Source: Desulfoscipio geothermicus (GTDB lineage Bacteria > Bacillota > Desulfotomaculia > Desulfotomaculales > Desulfallaceae). Taken from it: 61,809 nt of DNA. A model generated the notes under the pieces. It did not search any database, was not told where the DNA came from, and saw only the letters and a list, made by a program, of their open reading frames with translations. Made by a program: the position numbers and the translations under genes. The stretch's first letter is position 1. Every line of letters begins with the position of its first letter. The stretch spans positions 1 to 61,809 of the forward strand of contig JAENYF010000013.1 of NCBI GenBank assembly GCA_016841905.1, given 5' to 3'. Below are positions 29,172 through 37,224 of this stretch, one piece after another.

Positions 29172-29671
29172 GGCAGATCCCCTGCCTCTTTAATAAACTC
29201 ATCAATCATGCCGCGCTGTATATCGACACTCATTTTTTCGTTAACAACCTTGCTGGCCACCAGTATAGACAGAGTTGCTACCTGGTCGCGCAATTCTGCA
29301 ACAGCCTTTTCCTTCTCCCTGTTTATATCCTGCAAGGCAGATTCTTTAATGCGGTTGGATTCCGCCTTGGCCGCCTCGATAATCTCATGGGCCTGTTCCT
29401 CGGCGGCTTTACCTGCTTTCTGAATGATGCTTTGGGCTTCGTTTTTAGCCATCTGCAATTCATCCAAATACTGCTGGCGAAGTGTCTCCGCTTGTTTTCT
29501 ATCCTCTTCGGCGGCGGCTACATTGTTAGCAATAAATTCTTGCCTATTTTCCAGCATTCTGACAATATGCGGATATACAACAACGCGAAGGAAGATGAGT
29601 AACATGATAAAGTTAAAAACTTGCGCCACCAATGTACTATTGAGGTTTAAAACCTGAACAATGGCATCCAA
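29165..29671 (-). CDS. atpF: ATP synthase Fo b subunit
   Basis: 168 aa from the TTG at 29671, chosen because GGAGGGTAATTTT lies right before it and the protein then has the family's usual length; the frame is open further upstream without a site. One N-terminal membrane helix (FNFIMLLIFLRVVVYPHI) followed by a long charged coiled coil with many A, E, K and Q residues that dimerises as the peripheral stalk. Follows atpE after a 120-bp gap containing a strong hairpin. Confidence 0.95.
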   Translation of the reverse strand: MDAIVQVLNLNSTLVAQVFNFIMLLIFLRVVVYPHIVRMLENRQEFIANNVAAAEEDRKQAETLRQQYLDELQMAKNEAQSIIQKAGKAAEEQAHEIIEAAKAESNRIKESALQDINREKEKAVAELRDQVATLSILVASKVVNEKMSVDIQRGMIDEFIKEAGDLPC

Positions 29672-29711
29672 AAAATTACCCTCCTTCCTCTGGGTCGTGG
29701 ACAAAAGGAAG

Positions 29712-29755
29712 GCGATAGCAGGTTAAGCAAGCTTTTCAACAAAACCTGCTATTGC
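29712..29755 (-). other. Strong hairpin between atpE and atpF
   Basis: 13-bp stem with one G-U-type position (GCGATAGCAGGTT / AACCTGCTATTGC), 18-nt loop. On the minus strand it follows the atpE stop by about 35 nt and lacks a T-run. Inference: a 3' stabiliser or partial terminator that raises the level of the high-copy c subunit. Confidence 0.55.
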
Positions 29756-29791
29756 ACCTTTCGCCACAGTATTCTTTAAGTATGATAAGAC

Positions 29792-30046
<255 letters not shown>

Positions 30047-30075
30047 CTAAATTTAAAAACATAAATTATGGTGGC

Positions 30076-30101
30076 ATATCTCTATTTTATTATTGAGATA
30101 T
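30076..30101 (-). other. AT-rich hairpin between atpB and atpE
   Basis: 7-bp arms ATATCTC / GAGATAT with a 12-nt loop, about 50 nt before the atpE ribosome binding site. Weak stability; could shape atpE translation. Confidence 0.35.
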
Positions 30102-30124
30102 CAGCTAGTTAAATAACAATGGCG

Positions 30125-30877
30125 CTAATGATGTTCGGCTGTTACCTGGGAGATATAGGCGATAGTCAGCATGGTAAAAATAAATGCTTGAATACAGCTA
30201 ACAAAAATACTAAATGATAACCATATCACCGATGCCAGGAATCCGCCGAAAATGGTTGCAGTTAGGGGTATTAGCCCCAGCAACACCGCGATAAGCACCT
30301 CACCGGCGTAAATATTACCGTAAAGACGGAAAGCCAGCGTTAATGGTTTGGATAATTCTTCAATGAGGGTAATGGGCAGGAAAAATACAAATGGTTCAAA
30401 AAAGTGCTTAAAATAACCACCCTTACGATAGTACAAGCCCAACACCTGGACCAGGATAAACACAAACAGCGCCATACCCAGCGTTGTATTTACATCCGCC
30501 GTTGGCGACATCATGGTGGGGATAAGACCCCAGAGATTACTAAATAGGAGGAAAATAAAAATACTAAATATAAGGCACATCAAGCTGGCACCCTTTTTGG
30601 GATCCAGGTTTTCATAGGCTAGACCTCGCAAAAACTGAAACATTTCCTCGACCATTAACTGTAACTTGCCCGGCCTTTTCAACTGCATGTTACGGGTAGC
30701 GGCAACCGTAAAAATAATGATTAACGCCATAACGATCCAGGTCATGATCAGTGTTTTTAGGTTTACTGCCCCGAATCCCAAATTCACTGCTTCATGGGGA
30801 AATCCCCACACGTTTAGATTTTCGTGCACTAAGGCTAGCATGTCTTTACTAGCTTCGTGACCTGCGGCTTCAGACAA
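30125..30877 (-). CDS. atpB: ATP synthase Fo a subunit
   Basis: 250 aa with five to six membrane helices. The essential stator arginine lies in LTLAFRLYGNIYAGEVLIAVL, and the C-terminal helix FTMLTIAYISQVTAEHH is typical. Forms the two proton half-channels facing the c ring. Starts at TTG after AAGGGGTGAG. Preceded by atpI 36 bp upstream. Confidence 0.96.
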   Translation of the reverse strand: MSEAAGHEASKDMLALVHENLNVWGFPHEAVNLGFGAVNLKTLIMTWIVMALIIIFTVAATRNMQLKRPGKLQLMVEEMFQFLRGLAYENLDPKKGASLMCLIFSIFIFLLFSNLWGLIPTMMSPTADVNTTLGMALFVFILVQVLGLYYRKGGYFKHFFEPFVFFLPITLIEELSKPLTLAFRLYGNIYAGEVLIAVLLGLIPLTATIFGGFLASVIWLSFSIFVSCIQAFIFTMLTIAYISQVTAEHH

Positions 30878-30912
30878 CTCTTTCTCACCCCTTTTCCTAT
30901 AAATTTTTATTC

Positions 30913-31356
30913 TTATATTTTATCAACGGCATCACGTGGTGCCGTATAATAACGGTACAGCGCTAGATTGGCGTCAAGCACGGTAATTACGGTGGGCACC
31001 AAAAGTCCAGCTCCCACACCATATATGCTCAAATAATCTACCCGGCTGGCTAAAGCGATAATGCCAACAATCAACGCCATGCGGGGATAAAAGCCGGCCC
31101 GCATAAATGCCTTGGCCTTTTGTTGACTGATATCCGTTTGCGTCATCAATTCAATGAGCATGTTCATTCTTCTTACCAGTAATATACAGCTAATTATGCC
31201 AAATATACCACCAATAATAAAACCTAGTATTAACGGGTCCCCTGGATTAATGATCAAGCCAGATAAAGTCAAGAGTAAAATAAAGCCCATGATACTAATT
31301 GTACGTTTCAATTGCTCATCTATATTGCGTATGGGTGCCGGTTTATACAACCTCAT
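30913..31356 (-). CDS. atpI: AtpI-like ATP synthase subunit I
   Basis: 147 aa, four predicted membrane helices (about residues 20-37, 42-60, 78-98, 100-120). Small membrane protein at the head of atp operons; in related systems it aids c-ring assembly or Mg2+ uptake. The ATG abuts its GGGGGG site directly, while TTG two codons later has proper spacing, so the real start may be two codons downstream. Lies 5 bp after atpZ. Confidence 0.82.
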   Translation of the reverse strand: MRLYKPAPIRNIDEQLKRTISIMGFILLLTLSGLIINPGDPLILGFIIGGIFGIISCILLVRRMNMLIELMTQTDISQQKAKAFMRAGFYPRMALIVGIIALASRVDYLSIYGVGAGLLVPTVITVLDANLALYRYYTAPRDAVDKI

Positions 31357-31361
31357 CCCCC

Positions 31362-31586
31362 CTATTTAAAAAAACGATGCATGGAGCGAATAATACCCAA
31401 AATGCCAATAGCTACGCCTGTCAGAACGCCAGCCACTAAAAACCAAGGTTCCGTACCTAGCTTGTCATCCAGTATCCTACCACCATAAAAACCCAGCAGA
31501 GTCGTAACAGCTAGCTCAGTGCCAATGGTGGCAGTGACAGCTATGGCCACCATTGCTCCGTTTTTTTTGCTCTTCTGTTCTTCCAC
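31362..31586 (-). CDS. atpZ: AtpZ/AtpI family membrane protein
   Basis: 74 aa with two membrane helices (about 10-30 and 45-65) and the family phrase GRILDDKLGTEPWFLVAGVLTGVAIGILGIIR. First gene of the atp operon. Proteins of this family (DUF3464 / putative F0F1-ATPase subunit) are found beside atpI; a role in divalent cation transport or ring assembly is suggested in the literature. GTG start with GCGAGG upstream. Confidence 0.82.
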   Translation of the reverse strand: MEEQKSKKNGAMVAIAVTATIGTELAVTTLLGFYGGRILDDKLGTEPWFLVAGVLTGVAIGILGIIRSMHRFFK

Positions 31587-32087
31587 TTAAAACCTCGCTT
31601 ACCCGACAAAAATGTCTTGTGAATTATATTTTGTGCTATTCATTTTACAGCTTATGTAATGAGTAGACTTCTACATAAATATATGTATTCCTTCAGAAGT
31701 TCTGCATTTTTTATAAATTTATAATTTATTAAACTCTTTAATTTATTATAAAAATATACTCAATTTATTTTGTAATATAAAATAAAGATAAAGTAAATTG
31801 AAAATTTTTAATAAATTTAATTCCTCATATAATGTAAAATTTTATTTAATGCACCCGCTAATTGTCGCTACACATAATAACCTTTACAAAGCTTAGTCCA
31901 TCCCTTACCAGTAGTAAACAAAAGCAAATGTCGGCAAGAAGTGCCGGACACTCACCAGCGGAGCTTCGCCATTTTGCACTAACCAGACGGCTTTTATATA
32001 AGTGATTTTATTGTAAAAAAACGATAAATATAATAATATAACAATAATGAGCTAAAGTTAAACAGGTAAGACAAAGGCGGTGTAAAT
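31587..32087. other. Divergent intergenic region, atp operon / sigma-54 activator
   Basis: About 500 bp, very AT-rich, without a gene. A TATAAT about 50 bp upstream of atpZ (minus strand, near 31630) is a likely -10, with no good -35. A GC-rich patch at 31930-31972 contains small dyads (CGGCA-AGAAG-TGCCG) and stands out from its surroundings; possible operator or leader structure. No sigma-54 site with correct 10-bp spacing was found here. Confidence 0.5.
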
Positions 32088-34199
32088 ATGTTGGTGCAGG
32101 ATATCATGATCCCCAGTAATACAACTGTCCAGCCGGGGCAAACCGCCCTTGAAGCCTGGAAAATTATCAAACAGACACAGCTCATTGGACTTCCTGTCAC
32201 AGACCGGCAAGGAGTAATCATCGGAATTGTATCCCGAAATGAAATAATTAATTGCGGTCCCAAAGTGCTTGAGGAGAATATAAAAATTCAGGATATTATG
32301 CAGCAAGAGGTCTATGTTCTTAAAGAGGAAGCACCCGTTTCTGATGCCTGGACTTTGCCAGCCAATGTTTTTCCAGTGGTAGACAACAGCGGGGTTGTTA
32401 CAGGAATTTTGGACCGTTCTGACGTGGGACATGCTCTTTTTAAAGTAGCCAGCCAGATGTTTCAGCAAGTTGAAACCATCATGGATTCGGCCCATAACGG
32501 TATTGTTTCCATTGATAAAGACGGCATTATCAGCACATTTAATTTAGCGGCAGAACGTATAACCCATCGTAAAAAAAGCGAAGCTTTAGGACAGCATCTC
32601 TCGGAGGTTATCATCCCCCGTGGCCTATTAGATATTTTAGAAAACGGCAACTACCAATCTCATTATAAATTCTCTGTGGAGTACTCCTCAGGTATGCACA
32701 TTTACCTGACCAACCGCAGTCCCATCGTTGAAAATGGCCAGATAGTGGGTGCGATTGGCGTTTTTCAGGATATTTCGGAATTCGAATTTATTTCTGAGGA
32801 GTTAAGCTCAGTTAAGCAATTAAATAAAGAGCTTGAAGCTATAATTGAGTCGTCTTATGACGGGATTATTATAACTGACCGCAGTGGTCAAATTATCCGG
32901 GCCAATAAGGCTCACGAACGCATTACAGGCATTCCCGCAGCATCCATGCAAAACATGACCATGGCAGATTTAATCGCCAAGGGTGTTTATTCACAGTCGG
33001 TAGTTGAAGCCGTGATTGCACAAAATGGTACCGTTACCTTGTCCGAGCTCACCTCTGACCATAGTCAACTGCTAGTTACCGGTAACCCAGTACGCAACCT
33101 AAAGAGTGAAATTGTGCGGGTAGTAATCAATACCAGGGATATGTCGGATTTAAACAATTTAAAAAACCAGCTGGAAGAGAGCATTGCCTTAAGCGAACGC
33201 TATCACGGGGAGTTAACTCAGCTGCGCAGCAAACTAATTGACCAGTCGGGCTTAATCGTTAAGTCCATTCAAATGAAACAAGTGGTGGAAGTAGCTCTGC
33301 GGCTTGCTCAGGTTAATTCTACGGTGCTGCTGCTGGGTGAGTCTGGCGTGGGCAAGGAAGTGGTGGCTAAAGTCATCCATAAACATAGTAAACGGAGCAA
33401 TGGTGCATTTATCACTGTCAATTGCGGTGCAATACCTGAAAACCTGATTGAATCGGAGATGTTTGGTTATGAGAGGGGCGCGTTTACGGGAGCCAACCGG
33501 GAAGGCAAGCCCGGTATGTTTGAACTGGCGGACAACGGCACCTTATTCCTGGACGAAATCGGTGATTTACCGCTGCATTTTCAAGTAAAGCTGCTCCGGG
33601 CGCTGCAGGAAAGAGAAATTACTCGTATCGGCGGTACCAAACCTATTCCGGTAAACGTGCGGATTATTACAGCGACTAATCGACATTTGGAGGAATTGGT
33701 TCAGGACGGTAAATTCCGGGAGGATTTGTACTTCCGGCTTAACGTTGTGCCAATTACCATACCACCTTTACGAGAGAGAAAGGATGATATTATCCCTCTC
33801 GTCTACACCTTTAAAAAACACTTTGAAAAAGTGTACGATATGAAAAAAGAATTTTCCCACCAAGTCTTTAAAGATCTGATGGAATACCAGTGGCCGGGGA
33901 ATGTTCGGGAAATAAAGAATGTCGTAGAACGCTTGCTGGTCACCTCCACTGAACCGGTAATCAAGTCTGTGGCTATCCCACTTAGTAATACACCGCCCCA
34001 GCGACAGGAAGCGCATAAAGTCACCGTGCAGGGCATCCTCCCTTTAAAAGCGGCTCAACTAGAGATGGAGCGACAGCTCATCGGCGCCGCTTTAAAAGAG
34101 CTGGGCAGCACCTACAAGGCAGCCAAAGCACTGCAGGTGGACCAGTCAACGATTGTGCGCAAGGTAAACCGACTCAAAAACAACGGTATGTCACTATAA
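32088..34199 (+). CDS. Sigma-54-dependent activator with CBS, two PAS, AAA+ and HTH domains
   Basis: 703-aa enhancer-binding protein. CBS pair at about residues 1-118 ([25 protein letters not shown], then [23 protein letters not shown]), PAS1 about 122-230, PAS2 about 245-355, short coiled coil, AAA+ domain about 390-625 and a C-terminal Fis-type HTH ([19 protein letters not shown]). Key motifs: Walker A GESGVGKE 417-424, the sigma-54 contact loop GAFTGA 464-469, Walker B LFLDE 486-490. It has no receiver domain, so it is ligand- rather than kinase-controlled. Inferred inputs are an adenosyl or acyl-CoA ligand on the CBS pair and redox or small molecules on PAS. Likely targets are the adjacent acyl-CoA genes, which carry sigma-54 promoters. 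AAAGGCGGTG site. Confidence 0.95.
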   Translation: MLVQDIMIPSNTTVQPGQTALEAWKIIKQTQLIGLPVTDRQGVIIGIVSRNEIINCGPKVLEENIKIQDIMQQEVYVLKEEAPVSDAWTLPANVFPVVDNSGVVTGILDRSDVGHALFKVASQMFQQVETIMDSAHNGIVSIDKDGIISTFNLAAERITHRKKSEALGQHLSEVIIPRGLLDILENGNYQSHYKFSVEYSSGMHIYLTNRSPIVENGQIVGAIGVFQDISEFEFISEELSSVKQLNKELEAIIESSYDGIIITDRSGQIIRANKAHERITGIPAASMQNMTMADLIAKGVYSQSVVEAVIAQNGTVTLSELTSDHSQLLVTGNPVRNLKSEIVRVVINTRDMSDLNNLKNQLEESIALSERYHGELTQLRSKLIDQSGLIVKSIQMKQVVEVALRLAQVNSTVLLLGESGVGKEVVAKVIHKHSKRSNGAFITVNCGAIPENLIESEMFGYERGAFTGANREGKPGMFELADNGTLFLDEIGDLPLHFQVKLLRALQEREITRIGGTKPIPVNVRIITATNRHLEELVQDGKFREDLYFRLNVVPITIPPLRERKDDIIPLVYTFKKHFEKVYDMKKEFSHQVFKDLMEYQWPGNVREIKNVVERLLVTSTEPVIKSVAIPLSNTPPQRQEAHKVTVQGILPLKAAQLEMERQLIGAALKELGSTYKAAKALQVDQSTIVRKVNRLKNNGMSL

Positions 34200-34232
34200 C
34201 TAAGGTTCAAATATAGGTGCTAATATTAAAAC

Positions 34233-34260
34233 AACGGATTGCTGTATACAGCAATCCGTT
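34233..34260. terminator. Palindromic terminator of the sigma-54 activator gene
   Basis: Perfect 28-bp palindrome with 14-nt arms (AACGGATTGCTGTA / TACAGCAATCCGTT), ending in TTTGTTATT on the plus strand, 33 bp past the stop. It could work in both directions for the convergent biotin-carrier gene. Confidence 0.75.
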
Positions 34261-34494
34261 TGTTATTGGCACATTTAACAGTTAACTACCCATGCTTTAA
34301 ACCAACCTGCTTAATCTTGTGTTTATACTTGTTTTTAATAGTATGATTAATTGTGAAAAAACTATGTCAATCTCATCTACATCGGGTTCCACAGCTGCGG
34401 TGAGCAGGTAGTTTTATGCAGGTTGACCTCTGTGCCCGTATTATTATGGCTTACCCGCATCCCTATAGGTAAAGCAGAAATTATTAACAATGAC

Positions 34495-34707
34495 CTACTT
34501 AAGAGTTACCAGAACAGTATCAGTATTTACTACATCACCGGAACCTACGTTTACTTCGGCCACTTCACCGCTGCTTGGCGCATATACTTTAAATAGCATT
34601 TTCATAGCTTCCAGGGTAACCAGTACGTCATTCTTTTTAACTTGGGCTCCTACTTTTGCATCTACCGAAAGCACTTTTCCGACCATGGGAGCATTAACTT
34701 GTACCAT
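34495..34707 (-). CDS. Biotin carrier protein (biotinyl/lipoyl attachment domain)
   Basis: 70-aa stand-alone biotin domain. The biotinylation motif is EAMKM with K36 as acceptor, flanked by PMVGKVLSVDAKVGAQVKK and the mirrored second half PSSGEVAEVNVGSGDVV. It carries activated CO2 between active sites of a biotin-dependent carboxylase or decarboxylase. AGGTGG site. It follows the carboxyltransferase gene by 362 bp including terminator-like hairpins, so it may have its own promoter; none was recognised. The first residues lack the proline/alanine-rich linker of the gamma subunits of decarboxylases. Confidence 0.92.
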   Translation of the reverse strand: MVQVNAPMVGKVLSVDAKVGAQVKKNDVLVTLEAMKMLFKVYAPSSGEVAEVNVGSGDVVNTDTVLVTLK

Positions 34708-34962
34708 TTTTACTTACCACCTGATAATTATCCGTTTTGTTTTTGCCCTTGTTTTTTTAACCTGCCTGCTGCCCACTAATACCAGTACTCTACATAGCAG
34801 CATGGACACCGCAGGCAATGCAAAAACATTTATTCCAGACAGAGCCGCTAAATAAGCCCTTACCTCGGTCAACTATATTTATAAATTCCTACGCATAGGA
34901 ATGCTTATTTTCAAGCTAGGACAGCTTATTAAAACCAATTTTTGAAGTGTTTATTAGATAAA
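34708..34962. other. Intergenic sequence upstream of the biotin carrier gene
   Basis: No gene supported. Contains a perfect short dyad ATTCCTA-CGCA-TAGGAAT at 34885-34902. No convincing sigma-54 site (best candidates have 9 or 13 bp between GG and GC instead of 10). Confidence 0.45.
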
Positions 34963-35052
34963 CTGTGCCGACTATTTCGATGGCAATTTTAATGCACTAT
35001 AGCCGGCACAGCTTATTTTATACTGCAATAACAACCCTTGTCTGACAAGGTT
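34963..35052 (-). terminator. Tandem hairpins downstream of the carboxyltransferase gene
   Basis: Two hairpins follow the stop codon on the minus strand: AACCTTGT / ACAAGGGTT (35033-35052, one bulge) and a long one whose base is CTGTGCCG / CGGCACAG (34963-35011), followed by TTTATC. They probably terminate or attenuate transcription towards the biotin carrier gene. Confidence 0.6.
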
Positions 35053-35069
35053 CGCTAATGCTTTTCAAA

Positions 35070-36623
35070 TTACATATTAATGTTGGAGTATTTTCTCCAA
35101 GGTCTGGCTGGGTTCTTGTTTTCTAACATAGCCAGCGAAGCGCAGATTTTCTTTCTGGTTTCCGAAGGCAGTATGACATCATCCACATAGCCACGGGCTG
35201 CTGCGTGGTAGGGATTTTCAAAGGTATCGCTGTATTCTTTCTCCCGCTCTGCTTGTTTTGCATCCGGGTCTTCAGCGTTCCTGATTTCCTTAGCAAAAAT
35301 CACGCTGGCAGCGGTCTTAGCGCCCACGATGGTGAGGGTAGCTTCCGGCCATGCATAAACAATGTCGGCACCGGTATCTTTACAGCACATTCCCAGGTAA
35401 GCACCGGCAAAGGATTTACGCATCATGACTGCTATCTTAGGAACAGTAGCATCAATGTACGCATACAGCATCTTGGCACCGTGGCGAAGGATTCCTTTGT
35501 GCTCCTGATCAGGGCCGATCATGTAAGCCGGCGTGTCATGTAGATTGACCAGCGGAATGTTAAACAGATCACAGAACCGCACAAACCGAGCAACCTTATC
35601 AGAGGTATCACAATCAATAACGGCACCCATCCAGTTAGGCTGAGCAGCTACAATACCTGTGCTCCGGCCGTCAAAGCGGGCAAAGCCGATAATCGCGTTT
35701 TTAGCATAGTCTTCCATGATTTCAAAGAACTCGCCATTATCAACAATTTTATTGATAACATCGTGCATATCGTAGGGCATAAAGGTTTCTTCGGGGATAA
35801 ATCCATCCAGCTCAGGTACTAAGCGGTTAGGATCATCGCCGGTTTCCTTCCGGGCCGGTTTTTCCATGTTGTTCTGGGGCAGGTAGTCAAGCAGATTCTT
35901 GGCCAGGTCAAGGCAATCTTTATCGTCGCCGCCCACAATGTGGGTACAACCAGACTTAACAGCATGAGCTTGCACGCCACACAGATCATCCAAGCTGATT
36001 TCAATACCCAGCTGGGCTTTAACAAAGGCCGGGCCGGCAATGCCCATATAACCGTGGGTGCGACTCTGGATAACGAAGTCCTGCATAACAGGATGGTAAG
36101 CCTGTCCACCAAGGCAGGGGCCAAGCAACAGTGCAATCTGCGGGATAATACCGGAAGCCAGGTTCTGGGATTTGAACAGCCAAGCATAAGCTTGCAGAGT
36201 GTCCATACCTTCCTGCAGTCTGGCTCCGCCGGAGTCATTCAGACCAAAGAAGGGAATACCCATTTCTTTAGCCATGTCGATAGCGTTGGCAAATTTTTTA
36301 CCGTGATATTCACCAAAAGTACCTGCCATTGCAGTATAGTCTTCAGCACCAACCATGACCATACGGCCATTGACAGTACCATAACCACAGACAACGCCTT
36401 CAGCGGGGACTTTCTTTTGCTGCATACCAAACTCAGTGGTACGATGTTTAACAAAAGTACCGATTTCAGTGAAGGTGCCGGGATCAAAGAAATACTCGAC
36501 TCTTTCTCTGGCAGTCAGCTTGCCCTCTTTGTGCTGTTTTGCAACGGCTGCTTCGCCGCCCTGTTCCATAATTTCTGCTCTTCTGCGTAGAAAATCCTGA
36601 TACTTTGCACTTAATTCTGCCAT
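35070..36623 (-). CDS. Acyl-CoA carboxyltransferase subunit (methylmalonyl-/glutaconyl-CoA type)
   Basis: 517 aa, fused N- and C-lobes of a crotonase-fold carboxyltransferase as in MmdA/GcdA/PccB. Visible family signatures include KLTARERVEYFFDPGTF, the N-lobe oxyanion glycines in FFGLNDSGGARLQEG and LLGPCLGGQAYHPVMQDF, and the C-lobe GILRHGAKMLYAYIDATVPKIAVMMRKSFAGAYLGM. Transfers carboxyl between an acyl-CoA and biotin. The context adds a biotin carrier, but no biotin carboxylase and no membrane decarboxylase beta subunit is seen nearby, so the complex is incomplete here. Substrate is not certain: methylmalonyl-CoA and glutaconyl-CoA are the best candidates given the acyl-CoA dehydrogenase partner. 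A sigma-54 promoter lies 248 bp upstream. AGGAGG site. Confidence 0.9.
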   Translation of the reverse strand: MAELSAKYQDFLRRRAEIMEQGGEAAVAKQHKEGKLTARERVEYFFDPGTFTEIGTFVKHRTTEFGMQQKKVPAEGVVCGYGTVNGRMVMVGAEDYTAMAGTFGEYHGKKFANAIDMAKEMGIPFFGLNDSGGARLQEGMDTLQAYAWLFKSQNLASGIIPQIALLLGPCLGGQAYHPVMQDFVIQSRTHGYMGIAGPAFVKAQLGIEISLDDLCGVQAHAVKSGCTHIVGGDDKDCLDLAKNLLDYLPQNNMEKPARKETGDDPNRLVPELDGFIPEETFMPYDMHDVINKIVDNGEFFEIMEDYAKNAIIGFARFDGRSTGIVAAQPNWMGAVIDCDTSDKVARFVRFCDLFNIPLVNLHDTPAYMIGPDQEHKGILRHGAKMLYAYIDATVPKIAVMMRKSFAGAYLGMCCKDTGADIVYAWPEATLTIVGAKTAASVIFAKEIRNAEDPDAKQAEREKEYSDTFENPYHAAARGYVDDVILPSETRKKICASLAMLENKNPARPWRKYSNINM

Positions 36624-36743
36624 TTAATGGTCCTCCTCATATTTAACTTGGCTGTTTGGATTATCTTGCACAATACAGCCTAATATCATACAAAAAATTT
36701 AATCTAGTAATAATGGTGAAACGCTTTTGACAATATAATTAAC
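36624..36743. other. Leader of the carboxyltransferase gene, start-proximal part
   Basis: AT-rich transcribed leader without a gene. A TTGTCA hexamer followed about 15-17 nt later by TATTAC/TTACTA could act as a weak sigma-A promoter on the minus strand. The rest of the 601-bp gap holds the hairpin, orphan Shine-Dalgarno, sigma-54 promoter, dyads and terminator listed separately. Confidence 0.4.
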
Positions 36744-36781
36744 AGGCCTTAATAACCGAGTGCGACCTCGGCAGTAGGCCT
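36744..36781 (-). other. Two-tier hairpin in the carboxyltransferase leader
   Basis: Outer stem AGGCCT / AGGCCT and inner stem CCGAG / CTCGG with unpaired 4-6 nt between the tiers. It lies about 90-130 nt into the sigma-54-driven leader, directly after an orphan Shine-Dalgarno sequence. No known riboswitch class was recognised. Confidence 0.45.
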
Positions 36782-36794
36782 TCTAAATATTGCC

Positions 36795-36806
36795 GGACCT
36801 CCTTTC
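36795..36806 (-). promoter_or_regulatory. Orphan Shine-Dalgarno in the carboxyltransferase leader (STAB-SD-like)
   Basis: GAAAGGAGGTCC on the minus strand, 170 nt upstream of the gene's own site and with no ATG, GTG or TTG at usable spacing. It contains GAAAGGAGG, the core of the cry3A STAB-SD that stabilises mRNA. The only spaced codon is AUA, which would open a 13-codon frame ending inside the following hairpin. Confidence 0.5.
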
Positions 36807-36870
36807 CAAAATATGAATTAAAAAGCACAATACCGTAAATTAGGGTTCGAATACCATACCTTATTCAACA

Positions 36871-36886
36871 CGCAATAAACATGCCA
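36871..36886 (-). promoter_or_regulatory. Sigma-54 promoter of the carboxyltransferase gene
   Basis: Minus strand TGGCAT-GTTTA-TTGCG: the invariant GG and GC are separated by exactly 10 bp, and 9-10 positions match the TGGCAC-N5-TTGC consensus. It is 248 bp upstream of the start codon and has tandem dyads about 100 bp further upstream. Confidence 0.78.
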
Positions 36887-36966
36887 GGAGTAATATATTG
36901 CAACACATTTTCGTCGAACCGCTTCCAAGCTATCTAAATTACTTCACAGATTAACAAAATCTCCTT

Positions 36967-37016
36967 TTTTTGCAGAAGTATACTACTGCAAAAATGCATA
37001 GTCAATGCATTTTTGC
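36967..37016. promoter_or_regulatory. Tandem overlapping dyads, candidate upstream activator sites
   Basis: Two inverted repeats share one arm: TTTTTGCAG-N10-CTGCAAAAA (36967-36994) and GCAAAAATGCAT-AGTCA-ATGCATTTTTGC (36988-37016, perfect 12-bp arms). Three TTTTTGC half-sites result, spaced about two helical turns. Centre lies about 100-130 bp upstream of the sigma-54 promoter, the normal place for enhancer-binding-protein sites. Confidence 0.62.
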
Positions 37017-37135
37017 CAATACCAAACTAAATCCCTTAATATATTAACTTTATGGCAATGCTATACTGCATTAACAATTGGATTTGACTTGCTAGACATA
37101 AAACATGTTACACCTCAGCCAGTTTTGATATACAG

Positions 37136-37172
37136 AAAGCCACTTTTTTATGCGCTCAAAAAAAGTGGCTTT
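37136..37172 (-). terminator. Terminator of the acyl-CoA dehydrogenase gene
   Basis: Perfect 14-bp stem AAAGCCACTTTTTT / AAAAAAGTGGCTTT with a 9-nt loop, about 50 bp past the stop codon. Confidence 0.75.
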
Positions 37173-37224
37173 ACTTTAAATAAAGTGCTAAAATTTTATC
37201 TTTGTCATACTAACTAATTTAATC

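Noticed and set aside
31930-31975. GG...GC pairs resembling sigma-54 promoters upstream of the activator and atp operon
   Set aside because: Spacings are 8, 9 or 14 bp, or the -12 lacks TTGC; none satisfies GG-N10-GC with good flanks.
35940-36590. Long plus-strand frame (216 codons) across the carboxyltransferase gene
   Set aside because: Antisense shadow of a clear, well-conserved gene; no start site signals.
36840-36856. GGTTCGAATACC, resembling a tRNA T-loop
   Set aside because: The T-stem does not pair and there is no acceptor, D or anticodon arm around it.
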